Below, piece after piece: positions 37,325-45,672 of a stretch of 64,000 nt of DNA (positions are counted from its first letter, which is position 1; the number at the start of each line of letters is the position of its first letter). A model generated the notes under the pieces. That model had not been told where the DNA came from, searched no databases, and saw only the letters and a list, made by a program, of their open reading frames with translations. The stretch is from Neptunicella sp048268085 (GTDB lineage: Bacteria; Pseudomonadota; Gammaproteobacteria; Enterobacterales; Alteromonadaceae). The stretch spans positions 4,330 through 68,329 of the forward strand of contig NZ_JBLWWF010000024.1 in assembly GCF_048268085.1 (NCBI RefSeq). The letters are read 5' to 3'. The position numbers and the translations under genes are program-made.

Positions 37325-37343
37325 GTAAAGGATTTACCTTTAC
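37325..37343. promoter_or_regulatory. inverted repeat upstream of the porin gene
   Basis: GTAAAGG (37325-37331) and CCTTTAC (37337-37343) are perfect inverted arms around ATTTA. It lies 12 bases before the larger palindrome and about 64 bases before the porin ATG; it could be an operator or a leader hairpin. Confidence 0.5.
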
Positions 37344-37354
37344 AGCTGGCAAAT

Positions 37355-37379
37355 AGAAACTACTTTTAAAGTAGTTTCT
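37355..37379. promoter_or_regulatory. 25-base near-perfect palindrome upstream of the porin gene
   Basis: The arms AGAAACTACTTT (37355-37366) and AAAGTAGTTTCT (37368-37379) are exact reverse complements around one T. It lies 27 bases before the porin ATG. As DNA it could bind a dimeric regulator; as RNA it would form a 10-12 base stem just before the ribosome binding site. The tail is not a T-run, so it is not a standard terminator. Confidence 0.6.
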
Positions 37380-37406
37380 GTCCATTAATTGTTAAAAGGT
37401 GTAGAG

Positions 37407-38579
37407 ATGAAAAAATCCTCAATATTGGTGTTTCTAACCGCGTTTATTTGTTTTAGCGCAACGGCTGAAATTAACTTTTCAGGTTTTGGAACTATCGCCG
37501 GTGGCATGACATCTAGCAGTGACGAGTATTTAGATGGTTACAATGATGACTTTGATATGAAAGCTGGGTCATTTTTTGCCATTCAGGGAAGCTCTGACTT
37601 AGGTGATGGCCTTACTGCGACAATACAAATCATGTCCCGTGGTGACAACGATTGGGATCCAAAATTTTCATGGGCCTATTTAAGCTATGAAGCGAATGAT
37701 CAATGGCGCCTTTTACTGGGCCGTCAACGTGCTCCATTATTTCTCTACTCTGACTACCTGGATGTATCCTATGCGTATCACTGGATCCGTCCGCCAACTG
37801 CAGTTTATGACTTACCCTTTGATTCCTTTGATGGTATCGGTTCTATCTACACCGCCAACTTCGATGACTCCACATTAACGACTCATGTGGTTTTTGGTAA
37901 CAATACCGATAAGCAGGTGTTATTTTCAGGTACACCAATTCAAACCGAATTTAAACAGATATTGGGTGGCTCGCTAACTTGGAATTATGACTGGTTAACC
38001 CTGCGTGGAGCTTATTTCCAAAGCGATCTGACCTTCCCGTTTGAGCAAGGTGCTGCCAATAGTACCGCTGCCGATTTAGCCGCTTTACAGGCCGGATGGG
38101 GGCAAACTCCGTTCGCTTATATTGGTAATGAATTAGCCGTTAATGACGACAAAGGGGTATTTACTGAATTAGGGTTACAAATCGATAAAAACGACTGGTT
38201 ATTTATTGCTGAAGTGACCAAAGTAACAATCGACCATACTATCTTGCCTGAACAATCTTCCTGGTATACCTCATTAGGTAAACGTATGGGCAGCGTGATG
38301 TTACATGCGACTTATGGTGTCAATAAAGATACCGACAAATCTCATCTTTTAGCCAATAGCGATGTCCCTCTGGGCGTTGATCCTGGCCTGGATTATCTGT
38401 ATGGCGTCACTCAAGGTGCTATCGCCAGCCTGGAAGATGATAGTCCATTTTATACTATTGGTGCGCGTTGGGATTTCCACGATTCAGCCGCTGTAAAATT
38501 TGAATTTACCAATACCAAAAACCAGATCACAGATAAAGACGCCAATCTGTTTCAGGTTGCCATCGTTAGCGTATTTTAA
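37407..38579 (+). CDS. outer-membrane porin
   Basis: This 390-residue exported protein has a signal peptide (MKKSSILVFLTAFICFSATA) and then the pattern of a Gram-negative porin: INFSGFGTIAGG as first strand, alternating strands rich in aromatic residues (FSWAYLSYEANDQWRLLLGRQ) and a terminal strand ending in phenylalanine (LFQVAIVSVF). Its segment GRQRAPLFLYSDYLDVSYAY is typical of porins adjacent to phosphate-binding-like proteins in Alteromonadales. The PstS-like gene follows 6 bases later in the same operon. The solute is unknown; phosphate or an anion is a reasonable guess. Confidence 0.82.
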   Translation: MKKSSILVFLTAFICFSATAEINFSGFGTIAGGMTSSSDEYLDGYNDDFDMKAGSFFAIQGSSDLGDGLTATIQIMSRGDNDWDPKFSWAYLSYEANDQWRLLLGRQRAPLFLYSDYLDVSYAYHWIRPPTAVYDLPFDSFDGIGSIYTANFDDSTLTTHVVFGNNTDKQVLFSGTPIQTEFKQILGGSLTWNYDWLTLRGAYFQSDLTFPFEQGAANSTAADLAALQAGWGQTPFAYIGNELAVNDDKGVFTELGLQIDKNDWLFIAEVTKVTIDHTILPEQSSWYTSLGKRMGSVMLHATYGVNKDTDKSHLLANSDVPLGVDPGLDYLYGVTQGAIASLEDDSPFYTIGARWDFHDSAAVKFEFTNTKNQITDKDANLFQVAIVSVF

Positions 38580-38585
38580 GGAAAA

Positions 38586-39005
38586 ATGAATATGAAAAAG
38601 TTATTAACCTTAGCCACCTTCATTTCCACCTTATTGTTTAGCCAACTGGCTAGTGCTGACGTTGCCGTCATTGTTAATCCAGCAAATGGCGCAACCATCA
38701 GTCAGGACGAAGTCACTAAACTATTCCTTGGTAAAGACAAAAGCTTTAGCAATGGTGAAAGTGCGGTACCGATTAATCAGCAAGGTGATTTATCCGAGGA
38801 GTTCAATACCAAGGTATTAAACAAATCAGGCAGCCAAATTAAAGCGTATTGGTCCAAGTTGGTTTTTACTGGTAAAGGAACGCCACCGAAAGAAGTTAAC
38901 AGTGATGATGAAGTGAAAAAACTCGTTGCTGCCAATCCCAATATTATTGGCTATATTGATGCGGCTAAAGTAGATGCTTCCGTTAAGGTCGTGTTAACCC
39001 TTTAG
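38586..39005 (+). CDS. PstS-like phosphate ABC transporter substrate-binding domain protein
   Basis: This 139-residue exported protein has a signal peptide (MKKLLTLATFISTLLFSQLASA) and a PBP-like domain resembling the N-terminal lobe of PstS: VAVIVNPANGATISQDEVTK, FLGKDKSFSNGESAVPINQ and IIGYIDAAKVDASVKVVL. At about half the length of a PstS it cannot form the full two-lobed receptor, and no pst permease genes are nearby. It is probably a small periplasmic ligand-binding partner of the porin. Two ATGs (38586 and 38592) are possible. Confidence 0.78.
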   Translation: MNMKKLLTLATFISTLLFSQLASADVAVIVNPANGATISQDEVTKLFLGKDKSFSNGESAVPINQQGDLSEEFNTKVLNKSGSQIKAYWSKLVFTGKGTPPKEVNSDDEVKKLVAANPNIIGYIDAAKVDASVKVVLTL

Positions 39006-39031
39006 TACTTGCTACCTTAAGTATTATTAAT

Positions 39032-39059
39032 AAAACACCCGCTGTATAGCGGGTGTTTT
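39032..39059. terminator. bidirectional rho-independent terminator
   Basis: AAAACACCCGCT (39032-39043) and AGCGGGTGTTTT (39048-39059) form a perfect 12-base stem with a GTAT loop. T residues follow on the plus strand, and AAAA lies at the other foot. It serves the porin/PstS-like operon and probably also the convergent carbonic anhydrase gene. Confidence 0.93.
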
Positions 39060-39077
39060 GGTTTTATCGGTATTACA

Positions 39078-39707
39078 TTATTTAATACGATGGGTTTGCG
39101 CGATTTCATCCGGATTCGTTATGCAAACATCCAAATCGCGAATAATGCCGTCATCAATGCTGTATATCCAACCGTGCACTGCTAATTGTTGACCCGATTT
39201 CCATGCATTTTGCACAATAGTGGTATGACAGACATTGGCAACCTGAGCAATCACATTCATCTCACACAAGCGATCAACTTTGGCTTTTTCGTCTTCAATT
39301 TCATCAATTTCTTGTTGATTATGTCGATAAATATCTTTGATATTGCGCAACCAGTTATCGATCAAACCGTGTTCCTGATTACCCAGAGCTGCTTTCACGC
39401 CTCCACAACCATAGTGACCGCTAACAATAATATGCTTAACTTTTAATACCTCAACAGCATATTGGATCACCGATAAGCAATTTAAATCCGTATGGATCAC
39501 CAAATTGGCAATATTACGGTGAACAAAAATTTCTCCCGGCATCATATCAACGATTTCACTAGCCGGTACTCGGCTGTCAGAACAGCCTATCCATAGATAT
39601 TCGGGATTTTGCTGTTTGGATAGTTTGCTAAAAAAGTCAGGATCCTGCTTTTTTATTCTATTAGCCCAATTTCTATTATTTTCAAAAAAATTACTTAAAA
39701 CTCGCAT
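39078..39707 (-). CDS. can: beta-class carbonic anhydrase
   Basis: This 209-residue enzyme interconverts CO2 and bicarbonate. The beta-class zinc ligands and catalytic dyad are visible in WIGCSDSRVPASEI (Cys and the Asp-Arg pair) and SGHYGCGGVKAAL (His and Cys). Helices DIYRHNQQEI and KVDRLCEMNVIAQVANVCHT fit the Can/CynT branch, and the size matches E. coli Can (220). It lies alone between two convergent or independent units. Confidence 0.94.
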   Translation of the reverse strand: MRVLSNFFENNRNWANRIKKQDPDFFSKLSKQQNPEYLWIGCSDSRVPASEIVDMMPGEIFVHRNIANLVIHTDLNCLSVIQYAVEVLKVKHIIVSGHYGCGGVKAALGNQEHGLIDNWLRNIKDIYRHNQQEIDEIEDEKAKVDRLCEMNVIAQVANVCHTTIVQNAWKSGQQLAVHGWIYSIDDGIIRDLDVCITNPDEIAQTHRIK

Positions 39708-39834
39708 AAGCCGCCATTGTTATTTTGTTGAATAAAAATTTAAACACGAAGTTATTTGAGCGGATAAAATAGCAAATTAACGCTCGGGAAGGGAAAAAAA
39801 TACGTAAATAAAACTAAAATAATAACTGGTCTGT

Positions 39835-41964
39835 TCAGTTATCTGCCAACAGGGTTAACAAGGCATCCAATTTAATCGGCCGACTAAATAAATATCCTTG
39901 TGCTGAATTACAACTATTGAGCGTTAAAAAGTCTCTCTGCTCATGGGTCTCGACCCCTTCGGCAATCACTCCTAAATTTAATTTATGGGCCATGGCAATA
40001 ATGGCCGAGACTATCGCCTTGTCATTATCATCGGTGACAATATCCTGCACAAATGAGCGATCAATTTTAAGGAAGTCTAATGGCAATTTTTTTAAGTAGG
40101 CTAATGAACTATAGCCTGTACCAAAATCATCAACCGAAATACTGATCCCCATGTCGCGGATCCGTAACAATAAATGATGAATTTGACGATAATCGTTAAC
40201 CAATACGCCTTCGGTTATTTCCAGGGTGAGATAAGCCGGATCCACTTGTGTTTGTTCAAGACAAGTACGAACAAAGTCAAAAAACGTTTTATCTATCACT
40301 TGTAGCGGAGATAAATTGACAGCAATCTTGATTTGAAACCCCGCCTGTTGAAGGATTTTAAGCATGTGACAGGAACGCTCGAACACCCAACGCCCAATGG
40401 GTGCAATTAAACCACTTTGCTCTGCAACAGGAATAAAGTCAGCAGGCATAATTAAACCTTTCTCAGGATGATTCCAACGGATCAACGCTTCGGCTTTAAA
40501 AATCTTACCGCTTTGTAAATTTAGAATAGGCTGAAGTAACAGCTCAAATTCGTCGTTCGAGATAGCTTTTACCAGTGCCCCTTCCATCTCAATCCGTTGG
40601 CGTGAGGCCTCTTTGAGCTTCTGCGAATAGAATTGCACACTACTGGTTTTATGCTTACGACCGTTATAGGCACTTAAATCAGCAAACTTCATCAATTCTT
40701 CAACTTTTTGTGCATCATGAGGAAAACTGGTGGCACCAATACACAAGCCCACCTGGTAATGCTCTCCAGACTCGGTATAAAATCGTTGCTCGGCCACATT
40801 GAGTAACCGTGAGGTGATCTTTTTACAGTCTTGTTCGCAATCCACACCGGCCAAAATAATTGCAAACTCGTCACCACCCACTCTGGCAATAAAATCTTTT
40901 TTCTTTAGTGAACGATGTAATCGTCCGGCCAATTCCACTAATAATTTATCGCCCTCGGCATGATTATAAAATTCATTGATGCGTTTAAAGTGATTAATGT
41001 CTACATACAGCAGGTAAAACGGTTCTTGTTTATCGATACGCTGTTGCAACGTTTGCCAAAAGGCATGACGATTGGGTAAGTGGGTTAAGGGATCTTGAAA
41101 GGTCAGTTGCTCATTACGCTGCAATAAATACTTGATATGCGTAATATCATTAATAAAAAACACCCAGTTCCGAGCTTGCGTTGACTCATGGGTGACCGGA
41201 TATATTGCCAGTTTAAACCATTTGAGTGTATGCGGAGGATGCATCCAGCACACTTCCCCAGACCAACTGGAGCCAGTACTAAAAATACGTTCATACTCAG
41301 GCAATTGGGTGCGCATTAAATTGAGTAATGTTTCTCTGGGGGTCGGCACGGAACGTTGCTGTTGGATATTGTATTCAAATAATTCTGCGACAGCCGGGTT
41401 TTCGGTTACCAGTTGCAGCTGCTGATCAAGTATCATAACTGCAAACCCGGCGTGCTCAATCGCAACCGCTAAAGAACCAACACCATCAGAAAAAACCTTC
41501 GGACTTTTTAAAATTGTTAACAAACGATTGTGCAAATAATCATGCTGCTCAAGCAGCTTGTCATTGGCTAACATCAGTTCACGAGCCGATTGCAGCGTAC
41601 GCTGACGGTAAGCAAATTCATCGGATTTATTCACGATAACCAGCAAAGGCTGACTGTTTTGCACAATAGCGATAGCTTCAAGATTTAACGAATATCCACT
41701 TTCAGTCACTTCTGTCCATAGTCCGGATTTGATAATGCCGTTGCCCTCTGCCGACCACAGCATCTTGGCTTCCACCAAGAAATCACTCAAGAATAATGAG
41801 TGCTGACTAATATCTAGCGTTTCTCCTTGCTTAGCGTTGGGAATAAAGGCCTGGATCCAGGGTTTATCCCCTTCAACCCAAATAAACTGATCATGGCGAT
41901 GAGCAACCGGTTGGAGAATCATTTGATCCAGCCCATTGGCCAAATCTTTCAGTAAATTAGTCAT
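39835..41964 (-). CDS. PAS-like GGDEF-EAL protein of the small-GTPase operon
   Basis: This 709-residue soluble protein has an unrecognised N-terminal sensory region (about residues 1-150, including QFIWVEGDKPWIQAFIPN), a helix, a PAS-like domain (about 165-285), a GGDEF domain with the canonical VGGDEFAII and DINHFKRINEFYNHAEGDK, and an EAL domain with EALIRWNHP, NLSPLQ, EITEG, VDDFGTGYSSL, KIDRSF and AEGVETH. Both catalytic domains keep their signatures, so it can potentially make and break c-di-GMP. It is the last gene of a four-gene operon and its start overlaps the small GTPase gene by 8 bases, so the GTPase probably controls it. No membrane segment is visible. Confidence 0.88.
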   Translation of the reverse strand: MTNLLKDLANGLDQMILQPVAHRHDQFIWVEGDKPWIQAFIPNAKQGETLDISQHSLFLSDFLVEAKMLWSAEGNGIIKSGLWTEVTESGYSLNLEAIAIVQNSQPLLVIVNKSDEFAYRQRTLQSARELMLANDKLLEQHDYLHNRLLTILKSPKVFSDGVGSLAVAIEHAGFAVMILDQQLQLVTENPAVAELFEYNIQQQRSVPTPRETLLNLMRTQLPEYERIFSTGSSWSGEVCWMHPPHTLKWFKLAIYPVTHESTQARNWVFFINDITHIKYLLQRNEQLTFQDPLTHLPNRHAFWQTLQQRIDKQEPFYLLYVDINHFKRINEFYNHAEGDKLLVELAGRLHRSLKKKDFIARVGGDEFAIILAGVDCEQDCKKITSRLLNVAEQRFYTESGEHYQVGLCIGATSFPHDAQKVEELMKFADLSAYNGRKHKTSSVQFYSQKLKEASRQRIEMEGALVKAISNDEFELLLQPILNLQSGKIFKAEALIRWNHPEKGLIMPADFIPVAEQSGLIAPIGRWVFERSCHMLKILQQAGFQIKIAVNLSPLQVIDKTFFDFVRTCLEQTQVDPAYLTLEITEGVLVNDYRQIHHLLLRIRDMGISISVDDFGTGYSSLAYLKKLPLDFLKIDRSFVQDIVTDDNDKAIVSAIIAMAHKLNLGVIAEGVETHEQRDFLTLNSCNSAQGYLFSRPIKLDALLTLLADN

Positions 41965-42466
41965 CGGACTGGTGCTCCGCCACGAGTAGTTCAGCGAGTT
42001 GCTGGAACATCAATTCAACATTGTCGCCGGTTTTAGCACTGGTATTAAAACTCAAATCAAATAAGGCCTGATAATCCGTAAGTTGTCGTTCATTCCAATG
42101 CCAGTGTTGCTCAAGATCAGATTTATTAACGGCCAGCACAGTTGGGCAACCATTCACTTGCTTGGCAAGAGAGTGAATATCAATACCTTCGATTAATGAC
42201 GAAGTACGGGTTTGATCAACCACGATAATGTACGCCGAGGCACCGCGTAAATAACGTTCCTGAAAAACACTATAACGATCCGTACCTTCAATATCCCACA
42301 GCATGAGTTGCACTTGTTGCTGCTCACATTCGATCAATTTTTTATCAACTTTAACCCCGATGGTGGTGAGATATTTGTCGCTAAAAATACCTTGCACAAA
42401 TTGACTGATCAAACTGGTTTTACCTACGCCCGAGGCACCAAATAAACATATTTTTTTCTGGATCAT
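41957..42466 (-). CDS. Ras/Rab-like small GTPase
   Basis: This 169-residue protein is a compact small GTPase. G1 is GASGVGKTS (residues 10-18), a G2 threonine lies in YLTTIGVKV, G3 is WDIEG (Asp58-Gly61), G4 is NKSD (114-117) and G5 is TSAK (142-145). In Ras the residue after G3 is the catalytic glutamine; here it is Thr62, so intrinsic hydrolysis should be slow and depend on a partner. There is no C-terminal lipidation cysteine. It overlaps the OmpA-domain gene by 4 bases and the GGDEF-EAL gene by 8, implying a stoichiometric complex. This type is distinct from translation GTPases. Confidence 0.88.
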   Translation of the reverse strand: MIQKKICLFGASGVGKTSLISQFVQGIFSDKYLTTIGVKVDKKLIECEQQQVQLMLWDIEGTDRYSVFQERYLRGASAYIIVVDQTRTSSLIEGIDIHSLAKQVNGCPTVLAVNKSDLEQHWHWNERQLTDYQALFDLSFNTSAKTGDNVELMFQQLAELLVAEHQSDD

Positions 42467-44256
42467 TGGGCTTGTCCTAACGAAGAATCATCCGTGTTGT
42501 GGCTATACATCACATTAAACATCACTTTCCGTGCAGTTGAACCATCGTTCCCCAAATCCACTTCACCTAAACCGGTCGCCAGTAAATTCCGCGGAGCGAT
42601 ACCAAGCTTGGTTAATTCAACAAGGGTATGGTTAGCGCGCAATTGACTAAGTTGGTCGTTAGTAACGGCACGACCACTGTTATCACTTGACCCTACAATC
42701 ACTAACCCGTCAATCTGATAATTCAACTGCGTTGCCAATGATTGCAAACGCCCAAAGCGTTCGGATAACACCTGTAACTTGGCTCGCATTGGCGCAGATA
42801 TAGCACTGCTAGCCACCTCAAAATGGAGTTGAGTTGCACTAATTTGCCCTATCAAACGGGTGAACATTTGGCTTACCAGTTCGGTATTGGTTCCTGACTC
42901 CGAATGACTAAAAACAACATCGGTTAACTGTAAATTACTGCCTCTCACATAACCTAAAATAGCGAGACGAGTTAACACATCTTCACGCTCGGTTATATCA
43001 ATCTGCCCGCTTAACTGTAATTGACTACCATGCCACTGAAAGGTTATATCATTGTAATCACTCAGTAATTTGGCAATTTTGGCGTGCAATAATTCTGCAT
43101 CTTGAGATATAAAACCGCGTTCATTTACCTCGATATGAAGATAATCTAAACCTTGCTCTGTTAACCATTGCGGTACCGAGATAGCAGCAGGATCACGCAT
43201 CAAATCCATTTTGATATTGTGCTGATCTTGTATATCAATCTTGTTAACAATAATACCTGGTTGCCGATCAATTTGGCGAAGATGCTGCGCCAGTTGACTC
43301 TGTTGCCACTGGCTATATAAACCTTTTCCAACTAACAATACGACAATGAACACCAACAACCACGCTTTCCATGGAAAACGTTTTTGACGATCAAAATGCT
43401 CTGCTTTTTGTTCCGCTAATAAACAGTCTTGTAATTGCGATTCAGCATGCTCAAATACGCTGGCATCGCCGTTAAACCGTTGCAAATCATCGGCATATAA
43501 ACGGTGAATATCTTCCAGTGTGAGCTGCATTTGATCGGTTACCGATTGCGGCGCATTACCTGTCACCGCAGCAACCACTAATGCCATCGGACCGGGTTTA
43601 ATCAACAAGGTAAAATTGTCGGTACTGATTTTTTGCAGTTGCTCTTCCTGCCCCTCTTCGCCGGGGGCAAAAGAGTCACTGACAAAATCATTGATGGCAC
43701 CTAACATGGAGGAAATTAAATCTGCGTCACCGCGACTATGTTGATGATAATCAACCGACTTGAGCAACAACCCGGTTTTACGATGAATAAGCAGTAAATG
43801 CTCAACCCGATAAATAAACGTTTGCGAGGCAACATATTGAGCAAAACTGACCCCGGCTTGCCAAGCTTTAAACCGCCATTTAAGCCCACGCACGGTCAAA
43901 CTATTTTCCAGTAATTGGTTGGTTTTCTCGATAAAGTCGGTCAAAAAAGCTGATACCGCCTTACGCACCAGACTCCCTACCAGAGGATATAAATATCCCA
44001 CCAACTTCTCACTATGGCTTGATACGGACTTCTCAACGGAATGCTCCACAATAGGCTGCAGTACTTTATTAATACTCCCGTCCTGCTTTTGTCTGTCATG
44101 CAGCGCTTCGGCCACCACATCAGCCACCAGTTCACGTGCCTGATGTCGAATCGTTTCGGTCACTAATTGACGATCATTGCCGAGAATTAATTCCCGTAAA
44201 TGCTCTAGCTGTTGTTTATCCTGCTCATCATGTTCATTTGCAGACGACTGACTCAT
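42463..44256 (-). CDS. transmembrane protein with cytoplasmic GTPase-partner-like region and OmpA domain
   Basis: This 597-residue protein has no signal peptide. Residues 1-60 are charged helix, with a LRELILG motif at 20-26. Residues about 145-265 (VEHLLLIHRKTGLLLKSVDY, then LGAINDFVSDSF and LLIKPGPMALVVAAVTG) look like a roadblock/longin-type domain, a fold that partners small GTPases. A single membrane helix (WLLVFIVVLLVGKGLYS, about 299-315) leads to a periplasmic part ending in an OmpA-like peptidoglycan-binding domain (about 475-590: LVIVGSSDNSGRAVTNDQLS, then LRANHTLVELTKLGI). It could transmit envelope state to the GTPase encoded next. The stop/start overlaps are 1 base upstream and 4 downstream. 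Confidence 0.8.
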   Translation of the reverse strand: MSQSSANEHDEQDKQQLEHLRELILGNDRQLVTETIRHQARELVADVVAEALHDRQKQDGSINKVLQPIVEHSVEKSVSSHSEKLVGYLYPLVGSLVRKAVSAFLTDFIEKTNQLLENSLTVRGLKWRFKAWQAGVSFAQYVASQTFIYRVEHLLLIHRKTGLLLKSVDYHQHSRGDADLISSMLGAINDFVSDSFAPGEEGQEEQLQKISTDNFTLLIKPGPMALVVAAVTGNAPQSVTDQMQLTLEDIHRLYADDLQRFNGDASVFEHAESQLQDCLLAEQKAEHFDRQKRFPWKAWLLVFIVVLLVGKGLYSQWQQSQLAQHLRQIDRQPGIIVNKIDIQDQHNIKMDLMRDPAAISVPQWLTEQGLDYLHIEVNERGFISQDAELLHAKIAKLLSDYNDITFQWHGSQLQLSGQIDITEREDVLTRLAILGYVRGSNLQLTDVVFSHSESGTNTELVSQMFTRLIGQISATQLHFEVASSAISAPMRAKLQVLSERFGRLQSLATQLNYQIDGLVIVGSSDNSGRAVTNDQLSQLRANHTLVELTKLGIAPRNLLATGLGEVDLGNDGSTARKVMFNVMYSHNTDDSSLGQAQ

Positions 44257-44792
44257 TACTGGGGATCATCTTCCAAATTAGTCGCCATGGTGGCCAGTAA
44301 CTTAGCCAAGGTTTTACGATCGGTTTTAGACGAACTTAAATCCGCAGACACCTGTTCTAACTGGGCTTTCAGTACCGCTAACTGCTTATTAAAATGAGAT
44401 GATAACGCTTGTGTTTCCTGCTCCAGAGCATGATTTAACTCTTGTAGCTGTTTATCGGTGCCCAGTGCAAACGTATCCTGTTCAGCAGCCAGACTATCGA
44501 GTTCCTTGTGGACGATATCGTCCTTGTCATCATGTTGCTTATCCACATATTGAATGCGGTCTTCCAACTCAGACAGGGATTGATCCATTTCAGCATGCAT
44601 TTTTTGTAATTTATCTGAGAATTCACTATGCAAAGCCGACAACCCTTTATCGAGTGAGGCTTGCAATTGCGCTAACTGGACTTCCAATGCTCTTTGTGCA
44701 TCACCAAAAACAATTTGACGCAGCTGATTTAATTCATCGCTAGGCGACACTGAACTGGGCTTGGATAACGTGGTTGATTTTTTATCAGACAT
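44256..44792 (-). CDS. coiled-coil protein heading the small-GTPase operon
   Basis: This 178-residue acidic, soluble protein is mostly predicted coiled coil (about residues 32-160, heptads rich in Leu, Gln, Glu and Lys). Its N-terminal motif LRQIVFGDAQRAL (24-36) resembles LRELILGNDRQLV near the start of the OmpA-domain protein encoded next. This suggests the two share a docking element. No enzyme motif is present. AAGGGA precedes the ATG by 7 bases and the stop overlaps the next start by one base. It may act as a cytoplasmic tether or adaptor. Confidence 0.72.
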   Translation of the reverse strand: MSDKKSTTLSKPSSVSPSDELNQLRQIVFGDAQRALEVQLAQLQASLDKGLSALHSEFSDKLQKMHAEMDQSLSELEDRIQYVDKQHDDKDDIVHKELDSLAAEQDTFALGTDKQLQELNHALEQETQALSSHFNKQLAVLKAQLEQVSADLSSSKTDRKTLAKLLATMATNLEDDPQ

Positions 44793-44909
44793 AAAGCAAT
44801 CCCTTTAGCGTTATTATATTTTGCACATTTGACTAAAGTTTAGTCAGTTCCTGCTAATAGTCTTGTTTTTACTGCTTTTTTCGTTACTGGTCAATTAATC
44901 AACAATAGT

Positions 44910-45632
44910 TTAGAAGTTTACATAGTATTCTATGCACAGCTTTTTATATGCCGCCGAATATTTTCCATCTTCAGTATGAATAATGAGTTCCTCACACTTT
45001 TGCTCACCGCTCTGAAATGAAAACTGCAAGGCGGTGCGAATCACTGGCTTTTCTGCCTTGGAACGAATCGATAATTGCTGACTAACATATAAACCTTGCT
45101 CAGTGGCATAGTTGATGACTTCATCGCTGAACTGGGTGGGAATAATGCAGGCAAAACGCCCGTGGCGATTTAACAATCTGGCACTATGTTGAATTAATTG
45201 TGCGTAGGTTAGCTGTTGATGATGCCGAGCGGTTTGTCGAGCGGCGTCGAAGGACTGTCCCGCCGGGAAATAGGGAGGGTTAGAAACAATTAAATCAAAT
45301 TTTTCTGCTTCACGATGAACCTGATACTGCTGTAACGACTGGTTAGCAAAATGTAATTTGTTTGCCCAAGGGCTATTCGCTGCATTTTTTTCAGCTTGCG
45401 TCATTGCGCCAGAGTCAATATCAATACCAACAATATGACTGTTCTGGACACTTTTTTGAGCCAACATAATTGCCAGTAAACCGCTGCCAGTGCCAATATC
45501 CAGAATACGCTGATGCGTTGCTTTAGTCTCCAGCCAACTGCCCAAAATGATGCTATCGGTGCCGACTTTCATGGCGACCTGTTCATGTTCAATAAAGAAC
45601 TGCTTAAATTGAAACCCTGAGACTTTATTCAT
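44910..45632 (-). CDS. trmN6: tRNA1(Val) adenine-37 N6-methyltransferase
   Basis: This 240-residue protein matches YfiC/TrmN6, which methylates N6 of A37 in tRNA1-Val. It has FKQFFIEHEQVAMKVGTDSI at the start, the SAM motif LDIGTGSGLLAIMLAQ, the acidic loop VGIDIDSGAMTQA and the target-amine motif SNPPYF. The C-terminal part ends in KYSAAYKKLCIEYYVNF-type helices usual in the family. It is divergent from the small exported-protein gene at 45673. Confidence 0.92.
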   Translation of the reverse strand: MNKVSGFQFKQFFIEHEQVAMKVGTDSIILGSWLETKATHQRILDIGTGSGLLAIMLAQKSVQNSHIVGIDIDSGAMTQAEKNAANSPWANKLHFANQSLQQYQVHREAEKFDLIVSNPPYFPAGQSFDAARQTARHHQQLTYAQLIQHSARLLNRHGRFACIIPTQFSDEVINYATEQGLYVSQQLSIRSKAEKPVIRTALQFSFQSGEQKCEELIIHTEDGKYSAAYKKLCIEYYVNF

Positions 45633-45672
45633 TTACCTGTACAATCAAAGAAAACATCAAGACGCACTATAA

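Larger units (their letters stand above)
36958..37406. promoter_or_regulatory. 449-base regulatory region upstream of the porin gene
   Basis: This long gap holds no credible gene. It contains two copies of TACATACCC (37074-37082 and 37094-37102), 20 bases apart, and two inverted repeats close to the porin start, at 37325-37343 and 37355-37379, which are listed separately. This density of repeats suggests a strongly regulated promoter. Confidence 0.5.
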
